Source: Tepidisphaeraceae bacterium
GTDB taxonomy: Bacteria > Planctomycetota > Phycisphaerae > Tepidisphaerales > Tepidisphaeraceae
Assembly (NCBI GenBank): GCA_025450555.1
Contig: JANWHF010000139.1
Coordinates: 1-5,595, forward strand
DNA: 5,595 nucleotides
Direction: 5' to 3'
This document shows positions 1 to 5,595 of the stretch, piece after piece. Every line of letters starts with the position of its first letter. The first letter of the stretch is position 1. A program made the translations under genes and the position numbers. The notes under the pieces were generated by a model that was not told where the DNA came from, did not search any database, and worked only from the letters and a program-made list of their open reading frames with translations.

Positions 1-903
1 GCCGGCGCGCTTTCTGCCCGCCTTGATCTGATCGATGGCGGCATCGATGCGCGATTTGAATTCGCCGATGTCCATGAAGGCATCGATATCAAACAGGCAG
101 AAAAAGTGACCGACATCCTGTTTGCGATCGAGGTTCTTATACATCGATCCGATCGATGAACCGACCGCCGCTCCGGAAAGAACGCCAGACAAAACCTCGA
201 CCATCATCGCAAGCGCGTAGCCCTTATGCCCGGCCATCGTCAGCACAGTCCCGGCTAACGCTTTTGCCGCATCCGTCGTCGGATTTCCTTCTGGGTCGAG
301 CGCCCAGCCAGCTGGAATGCTCTGCCCCTTCTTCTGGGCAGCGATGATGTTGCCGCGGGCCACGAGTGACGTGGCCAGATCGATCTTCACATGAAAGCCT
401 TTGCCGGTCGGAAAGGACATGCCGATCGGATTGGTGCCGAAAAAGGCGTCGCAGCCACCCTCGGGTGACATCGCGGGCTCACAATTGGTGGTGGCCAGGA
501 GAATCATGTTGCGATCGGCCGCGCGGTTGCAGTAATAGGAAAGGGCGCCAAAGTGCTGCGAATTTCGAACTGTCGCCGTGGCCACGCCGCAATCGCGTGC
601 CATCGGAAAAAGCAGATCGAGCACCTTTACAGCCTGGACTTGCCCCAGGCCGTTGCCCGCATCGACCGCCAGCGTGCCCGCCCGTTGGCGCTCGATATTC
701 AGCCTGGCTTTCGGATCGATCAATCCCTTTTGAATTCGCTTGACATAAATCCCAAGTCGGGAAGCGCCATGCGTGGACGTGCCGCTCAGATCCGCGGCCA
801 CGAGCGAATCGGCGAGGGTTGCCGCATCCGCAGGCAACACACCCGCCGCGCTCGCGATCGCCTGAACAAGTTTCCGAACGGATTCCGGTTGGTGACGAGC
901 CAT
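1..903 (-). CDS. Ldh2/malate dehydrogenase-family NAD(P)-dependent 2-hydroxyacid dehydrogenase, possibly ComC-like (R)-sulfolactate dehydrogenase; C-terminus cut by window edge
   Basis: The frame is open for 301 codons from the ATG at 903 to the left edge, so the 3' end is missing. Full family members have roughly 330-360 residues, so perhaps 30-60 are lost. Visible family motifs are DLSGTSTHGASRLG (residues 38-51, with the likely catalytic His45), the NSQHFGALSYY stretch (114-124, His117), FGTNPIGMSFP (155-165, cofactor region), KIDLATS (173-179) and GHKGYALAMMVEVLSG (225-240). The family reduces or oxidises 2-oxo and 2-hydroxy acids (lactate, malate, ureidoglycolate, sulfolactate) in the cytoplasm. 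The start lies one base past the stop of the SuyB-like gene with no strong Shine-Dalgarno site, which suggests translational coupling. ComC, a known (R)-sulfolactate dehydrogenase, belongs to this family, so the position supports sulfopyruvate/sulfolactate as substrate. That is inference; malate or another 2-hydroxyacid remains possible. Family assignment is firm, substrate is not. Confidence 0.93.
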   Translation of the reverse strand, partial: MARHQPESVRKLVQAIASAAGVLPADAATLADSLVAADLSGTSTHGASRLGIYVKRIQKGLIDPKARLNIERQRAGTLAVDAGNGLGQVQAVKVLDLLFPMARDCGVATATVRNSQHFGALSYYCNRAADRNMILLATTNCEPAMSPEGGCDAFFGTNPIGMSFPTGKGFHVKIDLATSLVARGNIIAAQKKGQSIPAGWALDPEGNPTTDAAKALAGTVLTMAGHKGYALAMMVEVLSGVLSGAAVGSSIGSMYKNLDRKQDVGHFFCLFDIDAFMDIGEFKSRIDAAIDQIKAGRKRAG

Positions 904-904
904 C

Positions 905-2077
905 TTATGCACTTCGATAAAGCTTGGTCATGACAAATTCGCGGTGTCCCAGCGCCTCGGCGGCGGTGAGCCGGCCGTTGGCGGTGCGGACGATCAAGTC
1001 CAGCAGGGCGTCGCCCGCCTGGTCGAGCGTCTGCTCGCCGCGGAGAATCGCCGACACGTCCAGGTCAATGTGCTCGGCCATCGTGGCGCAAGTCTTTGGA
1101 TTCCCACTGAGCTTGATCACGGGTTCAATCGGATTGCCAATGACGTTGCCCTGACCCGTTGGGAAAAGGTGAATCACCGCGCCAGAAGCCGCCCAGAGTG
1201 TCACCGCTTCGGCAGCCGCGGACGACGTATCCATGAAATAAAGCCCCGGCCCGCGAGCGGGCGCCTCGGCCGGCTTGAGTGCATCGATAAACTTGGTCTT
1301 CTTGCCGAGCTTTTCGACGTTGCCCAGCGCTTTCTCTTCAATCGTCGTCAGTCCGCCGGCGATGTTGCCCTTGGTCGGCTGCGATTCGGAGAGATCGCTG
1401 GTCTTCTGGTCGAAGACCAGCTTCGTGTAATCATCAAACATCGCGGTGAATTTGGCTTCGACCTCTTTGTCAGCGGCCTTGCTCTTGACGATGTGCTCGG
1501 CGCCGGTCAATTCGGAGGTTTCGCCGAAGCTGGCCATTCCGCCCGCGGCGCAATGCTTGTCGATCACGTTGCCCACGGTAGGGCAGCTTGAAAGTCCGGT
1601 GGTGGTATCCGATTCGCCGCACTTCACAGAGATGTACAGTTCACTGAGCTTGCATTCGGTTCGCGGAAGCTCCGACGCCCACTGGACAAATTCCTTGGCC
1701 TTGTAGGAAGCCTCCGAAGCGGTGCGAATGTCGCCCTTGCCTTCGATGGAGAATCCAGCGACTGGCTTCCCGGTCTTGGCGATGCCCTCGACGATGCGCT
1801 GCGTCCAGCCCGGCTCGATGCCGATGACGACCACCGCCGCCACGTTGGGATTGGAACCGGTGCCGATCATTGTTCGAAAAAACAGCTCGAGATCTTCGCC
1901 GAATTGCAGGCGCCCGTAAGCGTGCGGCAACGCAAGTGTTCCCTTGATGCTGCCGGCCACCATCTCGGCGCAGTTATTGGAGATGTCATCGACGGGAAGA
2001 ATGATCACGTGATTGCGGACGCCAACTCGGCCATTTTCACGCCGGTAGGCTAGAACAGTGCGGTCTTTGGATGCCAT
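905..2077 (-). CDS. suyB: UxaA-family large subunit, probable (2R)-3-sulfolactate sulfo-lyase beta subunit
   Basis: This is a complete 390-residue protein, cytoplasmic with no signal peptide. Near the N-terminus it reads YRRENGRVGVRNHV (11-24), typical of the UxaA/GarD dehydratase fold. Further family blocks are KCGESDTTTGLSSCPTVGN (152-170, a likely metal/active-site region with Cys153 and Cys165), GETSELTGAEH (185-195), a GNIAGGLTTIEEKALG segment (237-252) and FPTGQGNVIGNP (305-316). The length and the separate small partner match SuyB; E. coli altronate dehydratase is instead one fused chain of about 495 residues. SuyAB removes sulfite from (R)-3-sulfolactate to give pyruvate. The start is ATG at 2077, three bases after the small-subunit stop, with GAGG about a dozen bases upstream. 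The alternative is a split altronate or other sugar-acid dehydratase. The CGESD and SSCP variants of the usual UxaA motifs and the partner's C-terminus make SuyB my preferred call. Confidence 0.82.
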   Translation of the reverse strand: MASKDRTVLAYRRENGRVGVRNHVIILPVDDISNNCAEMVAGSIKGTLALPHAYGRLQFGEDLELFFRTMIGTGSNPNVAAVVVIGIEPGWTQRIVEGIAKTGKPVAGFSIEGKGDIRTASEASYKAKEFVQWASELPRTECKLSELYISVKCGESDTTTGLSSCPTVGNVIDKHCAAGGMASFGETSELTGAEHIVKSKAADKEVEAKFTAMFDDYTKLVFDQKTSDLSESQPTKGNIAGGLTTIEEKALGNVEKLGKKTKFIDALKPAEAPARGPGLYFMDTSSAAAEAVTLWAASGAVIHLFPTGQGNVIGNPIEPVIKLSGNPKTCATMAEHIDLDVSAILRGEQTLDQAGDALLDLIVRTANGRLTAAEALGHREFVMTKLYRSA

Positions 2078-2080
2078 GGC

Positions 2081-2362
2081 TCAGGCCCACCTCTTGGTTT
2101 TCAGATTGTGAATGTGAACGTGCTCGCCGGCCTTGATAGGTTTCACCACTTTGCCGATGTCGCAGCCGTATTTGATGATCGTGTCGCCGACCTGGAAATC
2201 GCGAAGGGCGATCTTGTGCCCCAGCGGAATATCCATCAGCGACTTGGCCGATAGCTTGCCGTTGGAAGACAGGTCGCGCCCTTCGAGCGCCTGCCCGGCT
2301 TTAACGTCAACGACGGCCACGCCCACCGTGTCCTGCTTATCGTGAACGAGAAACTGAATCAA
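2081..2362 (-). CDS. suyA: SAF-domain small subunit, probable (2R)-3-sulfolactate sulfo-lyase alpha subunit
   Basis: This is a 93-residue single-domain protein of the UxaA N-terminal (SAF) type. It begins (M)IQFLVHDKQDTVGVAVVDV and continues with PLGHKIALRDF (46-56), a GDTIIKYGCDIG segment (59-70) and the C-terminal HVHIHNLKTKRW (81-92). The last motif is what I recall as typical of SuyA. I chose TTG at 2362 as start: AAAGGAG lies six bases upstream, the size then equals that of known SuyA proteins, and homology begins at once. An upstream ATG at 2536 in the same frame would add 58 residues encoded inside the aldehyde dehydrogenase gene, with no domain character. The protein should pair with the adjacent UxaA-family large subunit, three bases downstream, to form the sulfite-releasing lyase. 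A small subunit of a sugar-acid dehydratase is the alternative. Confidence 0.82.
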   Translation of the reverse strand: MIQFLVHDKQDTVGVAVVDVKAGQALEGRDLSSNGKLSAKSLMDIPLGHKIALRDFQVGDTIIKYGCDIGKVVKPIKAGEHVHIHNLKTKRWA

Positions 2363-2368
2363 GGTAAT

Positions 2369-2375
2369 CTCCTTT
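2369..2375 (-). promoter_or_regulatory. Shine-Dalgarno site deciding the TTG start of the SuyA-like gene
   Basis: Read on the minus strand, AAAGGAG is followed by a six-base spacer and then TTG at 2362-2360. It sits in the 43-bp gap after the aldehyde dehydrogenase stop codon. No comparable site serves the in-frame ATG at 2536. This fixes the small subunit at 93 residues. Confidence 0.8.
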
Positions 2376-2405
2376 CCAACGTCACAATCCAATCGCAGCA
2401 AAAGA

Positions 2406-3833
2406 TCAGGAGCCCATGCCAATCGATACATGCTTGGTTTCAAGAAATTCTTCAAGCCCTTCGATGCCCAATTCGCGCCCCCAGCCGCTCTGCTTGACGC
2501 CGCCAAATGGGGCGACACTTGTGGTCGGCACGCCATCGTTGATGCCGATCGTACCCGCGTCGAGGCTTTCCATCAGGCGGAACGTGCGATCGAGATCGCG
2601 CGTGAAGGCATAGGCGGATAAACCGTACACCGACGCGTTGGCCTGGGCAATCGCGTCGGCCTCATCTTCAAAGCGGACCAGCGGGGCGATGGGAGCAAAG
2701 GTTTCCTCGTGCATGCAGGCGGATTCGCCATGCAAGTTGGCAATTACCGTCGGCTCAAGGAAAAAGCCTTTGCCTTCGATGCGCTTCCCGCCGCAAAGAA
2801 CTTTTCCGCCACGCCGAACGGCATCTTCAATTTGCGCCAGCGCGCCTTTCAATCCAGATTCATTCACCAGCGGCCCAATATCGACGCCCGCCTCAAGCCC
2901 ATTTCCGACTTTCATCGCCTTTACGCGCGCTACAAAGGCCGAGACGAATCGGTCGTAAATTCCGCTCTGAACATAAATGCGATTAGCGGCAATGCAGGAT
3001 TGGCCCGTGTTGCGGAACTTGGCAATCATCGTCCCTTCGACGGCTTTCTCGAAGTCGGCATCATCGAAGACCAGCAGCGGGGCATGCCCGCCCAGTTCGA
3101 GACTCAGCGGCTTCACCTGCGCCGCCGCCCCGGCGATCAGCTTCTTACCGACTTCCGTCGAGCCCGTGAAGGTGATCTTCCGGCATAGCGGATCGCTCAG
3201 CATCTGGTTGGCGATCATTTCGGCTGAGCCGAGAATGACCTGGAAAACGCCTGCCGGTACTTTGGCCGCGTCGAAGCATTCGGCAAGAATGATCGATGAA
3301 AGCGGCGTCTGACTTGCGGGCTTGAGCACGGTCGTGCAACCGGCCGCAAGGGCCGGTGCGATCTTTCGCACGCCCAGCAAGATCGGAAAATTCCACGGCG
3401 CGATCGCCCCGACTACGCCAAGCGGCGTCTTCACCACGAGGTTCCGTTTGCCCGGAGTCTGATGCGGAATGATCCGCCCGTAAGCGCGGCGGCCTTCTTC
3501 CGCGAACCAGCGCAGATGATCGATGCTTAGCGCCACTTCGCCCTTGCTTTGAGCAAGCGGCTTCCCATTTTCCATCGTCACGATCTTCGCGGTTTCATCG
3601 GCGCGGCGGGAAAGCTGGTCGGCCACCGCCAGCAGATAATCGGCCCGAGCCTTGGCAGTCAGTTGTCGCCAGGCAGGGAACGCTGCATGCGCATCGGCCA
3701 GGGCCTGACGGACTTTTGGAGCATCAATCGTCGCGACGCGAGCAAATCCTTCGCCGGTGGCGGGGTTGATGACGGTGACTGCGTCGGAACTGCTGACGAA
3801 TTTGCCGTTGAGATAAAGATTTTTTGTTTCCAT
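2406..3833 (-). CDS. NAD(P)-dependent aldehyde dehydrogenase, succinate-semialdehyde/sulfolactaldehyde dehydrogenase type
   Basis: This complete 475-residue ALDH-superfamily enzyme oxidises an aldehyde to the acid with NAD(P)+. All key positions are present: APWNFP (145-150, Asn148), KPASQTPLSS (171-180, Lys171), FTGSTEVGK (222-230), LELGG (245-249, general base Glu246), FRNTGQSC (273-280, nucleophile Cys280), EETFAP (376-381) and APFGGVKQSGWGRE (441-454). The overall pattern resembles the GabD/SSADH subgroup. Arg156 in GVRKIAPAL lies where GabD-type enzymes carry an arginine that, from memory, binds the acidic tail of the substrate. Beside SuyAB-like genes, 3-sulfolactaldehyde is an attractive substrate (SlaB role), but succinate semialdehyde or another aldehyde cannot be excluded. 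ATG at 3833 is chosen because GGAGG lies five bases upstream; an in-frame GTG at 3845 overlaps that site. The gene starts 33 bases after the epimerase stop. Confidence 0.95.
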   Translation of the reverse strand: METKNLYLNGKFVSSSDAVTVINPATGEGFARVATIDAPKVRQALADAHAAFPAWRQLTAKARADYLLAVADQLSRRADETAKIVTMENGKPLAQSKGEVALSIDHLRWFAEEGRRAYGRIIPHQTPGKRNLVVKTPLGVVGAIAPWNFPILLGVRKIAPALAAGCTTVLKPASQTPLSSIILAECFDAAKVPAGVFQVILGSAEMIANQMLSDPLCRKITFTGSTEVGKKLIAGAAAQVKPLSLELGGHAPLLVFDDADFEKAVEGTMIAKFRNTGQSCIAANRIYVQSGIYDRFVSAFVARVKAMKVGNGLEAGVDIGPLVNESGLKGALAQIEDAVRRGGKVLCGGKRIEGKGFFLEPTVIANLHGESACMHEETFAPIAPLVRFEDEADAIAQANASVYGLSAYAFTRDLDRTFRLMESLDAGTIGINDGVPTTSVAPFGGVKQSGWGRELGIEGLEEFLETKHVSIGMGS

Positions 3834-3838
3834 GTTCG

Positions 3839-3843
3839 CCTCC
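3839..3843 (-). promoter_or_regulatory. Shine-Dalgarno site of the aldehyde dehydrogenase gene
   Basis: On the minus strand GGAGG precedes ATG 3833 by five bases. An in-frame GTG at 3845 runs into this site, so it is unlikely to be the start. The site lies in the 33-bp spacer after the epimerase gene. That spacer shows no hairpin, consistent with read-through from the epimerase. Confidence 0.8.
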
Positions 3844-3866
3844 ACGTACGAATCGGGCAGGGCGTA

Positions 3867-4865
3867 TCACTCCAGCACAGTTTTGTACCAGGCCAGCGTT
3901 TCGCGCAGGCCGTGCTGGAAGCCAACGATTGGCTCATACCCGATCAATTTTTTGGCGCGATCGAGATCGGCAAATGAGTGCTTCAAATCACCGGTGCGCT
4001 CGGGTTTATAAACCGGCGTCAATTCCGGCTGGCCCAGATCGCCGGCGACTTGTCGCGCCAATTCGTTCACCGAAATCTGCGTGCCGCAACCGACGTTGAT
4101 TATTTCGCCACCAATCGGGCGCGGGCAGCGCGCCGCCAGGAGATTGGCATGGACGGCGTTGTGCACGAACGTGAAATCGCGCGACTGCTCGCCATCGCCG
4201 AAAATAACGGGCGGCGTCTGGCCGATCACGGCCTTGGCGAACGCGGCAATCACCGCCGCATAGGCACTGTTGGCATTCTGCCGGGGACCAAAGATATTGA
4301 AGTACCGTAGCGGCGCCGTATCAAGTCCGAAGCTCGAACTATAAGCGCGCATCAGCGATTCGCCGGCAACCTTCGTTGCCGCGTAGGGACTGCGCGGCAG
4401 GCTGGGCATGGTTTCGACCCAGGGAACAGGATTGTCGCCATATCCACTGGAACTTGCGGCAAACATGACGCGGTTCACGCCTGCCTCGCGCGCGGCCTCC
4501 AGCACATTGAGCGTGCCGGTCGCGTTCACTTCATTATAGAGTCGTGGCTGTTCCACGCTGCGCGGGACTGACCCAAGTGCGGCTTGATGAAAGACATATT
4601 TGCAGCCGCGCGTGCAGCGCGAAAGCAGATCGCGATCGAGAATAGACCCCTCGACAAATTCAACCGATGAAAAGCCGACAAGGTTGTTGCGATCGCCGCC
4701 GCTGAGGTCATCGAGGACGACAACCATTGATCCGAGCTTCGAGAGCACCTCGGCCAGATGGGATCCGATGAATCCCGCGCCGCCGGTAACCAGCACGCGC
4801 AGGCCGGAAAATGACTGCCCATGCAATTTCGTCCAATCGGTCGGGTTTTTTTCTTGCCCGTTCAT
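3867..4865 (-). CDS. NAD-dependent nucleotide-sugar epimerase/dehydratase (extended SDR, WbpP/GalE-like)
   Basis: This complete 332-residue protein is an extended short-chain dehydrogenase. It has the Rossmann motif GGAGFIG (28-34) after strand LRVLVT, acidic DD at 52-53 ending the second strand, HQAALGSVPRSVEQP (93-107) and the catalytic Ser in AASSSGYGD (136-144). The YAATK motif follows (Tyr161, Lys165), then LRYFNIFGPRQN (187-198) and GDGEQSRDFTFV (224-235). The QAALGSVPRS and GPRQN blocks resemble WbpP-type UDP-GlcNAc/UDP-GlcA 4-epimerases. These act on UDP-sugars in the cytoplasm, usually for surface polysaccharide. The exact sugar cannot be read from sequence. About 22 residues precede the Rossmann strand; the ATG at 4865 has only a weak GGGA upstream, so a slightly later start (for example TTG at residue 14) is possible. 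It is the first gene of the minus-strand run, upstream of the aldehyde dehydrogenase, which is an unexpected partner for sulfonate genes. Confidence 0.93.
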   Translation of the reverse strand: MNGQEKNPTDWTKLHGQSFSGLRVLVTGGAGFIGSHLAEVLSKLGSMVVVLDDLSGGDRNNLVGFSSVEFVEGSILDRDLLSRCTRGCKYVFHQAALGSVPRSVEQPRLYNEVNATGTLNVLEAAREAGVNRVMFAASSSGYGDNPVPWVETMPSLPRSPYAATKVAGESLMRAYSSSFGLDTAPLRYFNIFGPRQNANSAYAAVIAAFAKAVIGQTPPVIFGDGEQSRDFTFVHNAVHANLLAARCPRPIGGEIINVGCGTQISVNELARQVAGDLGQPELTPVYKPERTGDLKHSFADLDRAKKLIGYEPIVGFQHGLRETLAWYKTVLE

Positions 4866-4936
4866 GCGTTCCCGTTCAAAGTGCCGCGAACAAGAGTATC
4901 GTGTAACATTTTCGGAACAAGCCGATCAGGAGGGAC
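4866..4936. promoter_or_regulatory. Divergent intergenic region, presumed promoters for both transcription units
   Basis: This 71-bp gap separates two divergently oriented starts, so it should hold promoters for both directions. I see no convincing -35/-10 pair. Weak -10-like hexamers are TAACAT (4904-4909, plus) and GATACT (minus-strand reading of 4895-4900). Two copies of GAACAAG (4888-4894 and 4915-4921) lie 27 bp apart. TGTAAC and GGAACA (4902-4907 and 4914-4919) form an imperfect inverted pair around a six-base centre. These are possible regulator sites only. Confidence 0.5.
4928..4934 (+). promoter_or_regulatory. Shine-Dalgarno site of the Gfo/Idh/MocA gene
   Basis: AGGAGGG stands two bases before ATG 4937. 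The core AGGAGG is strong, though the spacing is shorter than usual. The protein's Rossmann motif begins only eight residues after this ATG, which agrees with this start. Confidence 0.7.
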
Positions 4937-5595
4937 ATGGACCGGCCATTGCGCTGGGGGATTTTTGGGACTGGCAACATCGCCCGGCAATTCGCCGAGG
5001 GCATGCCGACTGCGCGGCATGGCATCGTCACGGCAGTGGGATCAAGGAATGGCGCAACCGCTCTCGCTTTTGCGACCATTTACAAGATACCGGAAGCGCT
5101 GGGATCCTATGGGGAGCTGATTCGGTCACCGAACGTCGACGCGATTTATGTTTCACTTCCCAATTCGATGCATGCCGAGTGGACAATCGCGGCGCTGCGC
5201 GCGGGTAAGCACGTGCTGTGTGAAAAACCAATTGCACGAGACGCCGGCGAAGCCAAGATGATGTTTGACGAAGCCCGGCGGGCGGGGCGCCTACTGATGG
5301 AAGCGTTCATGTACCGCTGCCATCCGCAAACGCGCGCCGTCGTTGATGCGGTTCGAAGTGGAGCGATTGGCAAGCTTCGCCTCATCCGCACCAGCTTCTG
5401 CTACCGAACTCGCGTGATTGATGGGAATATCCGATTTTCGCGCGAGCTTGCCGGCGGGGCCATGATGGACATCGGCTGCTATTGCGTGAATTTTTCGAGA
5501 CTGATTGCAGGCACGGAGCCAACGCGCATTCATGCCATCGGGAAATTGCACGAAAAGAAAGTGGATGTTTCGGCGTCAGCTGTGATGGATTTTCC
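4937..5595 (+). CDS. Gfo/Idh/MocA-family NAD(P)-dependent oxidoreductase, C-terminus cut by window edge
   Basis: The frame is open from ATG 4937 to the right edge, giving 219 residues of a family usually around 320-400. The N-terminal Rossmann domain starts with WGIFGTGNIA (7-16). SLPNSMH (73-79) and CEKPIA (95-100, catalytic Lys97) follow, both hallmarks of the family. MEAFMYRCHPQ (121-131) opens the second domain, and GGAMMDIGCYCVN (173-185) carries the usual Asp178, with Tyr182 where many relatives place a catalytic His or Tyr. The EAFMYR block is like that of dihydrodiol/xylose-dehydrogenase and glucose-fructose-oxidoreductase relatives. Such enzymes move hydride to or from sugars, inositols or related polyols; the substrate here is unknown. 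No signal peptide is seen. It is transcribed away from the epimerase operon across a shared 71-bp region, so common control is possible but unproven. Confidence 0.93.
   Translation, partial: MDRPLRWGIFGTGNIARQFAEGMPTARHGIVTAVGSRNGATALAFATIYKIPEALGSYGELIRSPNVDAIYVSLPNSMHAEWTIAALRAGKHVLCEKPIARDAGEAKMMFDEARRAGRLLMEAFMYRCHPQTRAVVDAVRSGAIGKLRLIRTSFCYRTRVIDGNIRFSRELAGGAMMDIGCYCVNFSRLIAGTEPTRIHAIGKLHEKKVDVSASAVMDF

Noticed and set aside
366..933. Two plus-strand open frames opposite the Ldh2 gene
   Set aside because: They are rich in Arg, Ser and Pro with no motifs, and lie on the opposite strand of a gene with full family motifs.
944..1591. Long plus-strand open frame opposite the SuyB-like gene
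   Set aside because: It is antisense to a clearly conserved gene, its translation shows no recognisable domain, and GC-rich coding DNA often leaves such frames open.
905..2362. Altronate dehydratase (UxaA) as the name for the split pair
   Set aside because: E. coli UxaA is a fused chain, and the small subunit's HNLKTKRW end and the large subunit's CGESD variant fit SuyAB better; it is kept only as an alternative.
2363..2405. Possible terminator or separate promoter between the aldehyde dehydrogenase and SuyA-like genes
   Set aside because: No hairpin with a T-run and no clear promoter hexamers are visible; the gap mainly holds the ribosome binding site.
854..4696. GCGATCGC copies as evidence of a cyanobacterial HIP1 signature
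   Set aside because: Only three copies occur, other CGATCG contexts are more common, and the gene content does not point to cyanobacteria.
3867..4865. UDP-sulfoquinovose synthase (SQD1/SqdB), tempting because of the sulfonate neighbours
   Set aside because: The protein is shorter than SQD1-type enzymes (about 400 residues) and its QAALGSVPRS and GPRQN blocks are of the WbpP-like 4-epimerase type.
4600..5208. Plus-strand 202-residue frame spanning the epimerase start and the divergent promoter
   Set aside because: It crosses two real genes in the wrong strand or frame and has no domain character; the Gfo/Idh/MocA frame from 4937 explains the right part.

Overview
The window holds a compact bacterial gene cluster with almost no non-coding DNA. 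Five genes run leftward on the minus strand. In transcription order they are an extended-SDR nucleotide-sugar epimerase (3867-4865), an NAD(P)-dependent aldehyde dehydrogenase (2406-3833), a small SAF-domain protein (2081-2362), a UxaA-family large subunit (905-2077) and an Ldh2-family dehydrogenase that runs off the left edge (1-903). One gene is divergent on the plus strand: a Gfo/Idh/MocA oxidoreductase (4937-5595) that runs off the right edge. The gaps between the minus-strand genes are 33, 43, 3 and 1 nt, and I see no terminator in any of them, so a single operon is likely. The only true intergenic region is the 71-bp divergent gap 4866-4936.

The central pair looks like SuyA and SuyB, the two subunits of (2R)-3-sulfolactate sulfo-lyase, which splits sulfolactate into pyruvate and sulfite. 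The neighbours fit a C3-sulfonate route. The aldehyde dehydrogenase could oxidise 3-sulfolactaldehyde to sulfolactate. The Ldh2-family enzyme could be ComC-like, interconverting sulfopyruvate and (R)-sulfolactate. Together they would form the lower part of a pathway for sulfoquinovose, dihydroxypropanesulfonate or sulfolactate, ending in pyruvate plus sulfite. The UxaA-family and Ldh2-family assignments rest on clear motifs. The specific substrates are inferred from family resemblance and gene order.

The epimerase and the Gfo/Idh/MocA enzyme are less expected next to such genes. They may act on an upstream sugar or sugar conjugate, or may simply be neighbours. No transporter, sulfite exporter, regulator, SlcC-type (S)-sulfolactate dehydrogenase, or sulfoquinovose or DHPS entry enzyme lies inside the window.

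The base composition is moderately GC-rich (high fifties per cent by eye). Genes start with ATG, apart from one TTG, and mostly have Shine-Dalgarno sites. The mix of a WbpP-like epimerase, Gfo/Idh/MocA and Ldh2 enzymes suits an environmental Gram-negative bacterium; a planctomycete or a related lineage is a guess, and nothing here fixes the phylum. There are no RNA genes, mobile elements, CRISPR arrays or broken genes that I can support.
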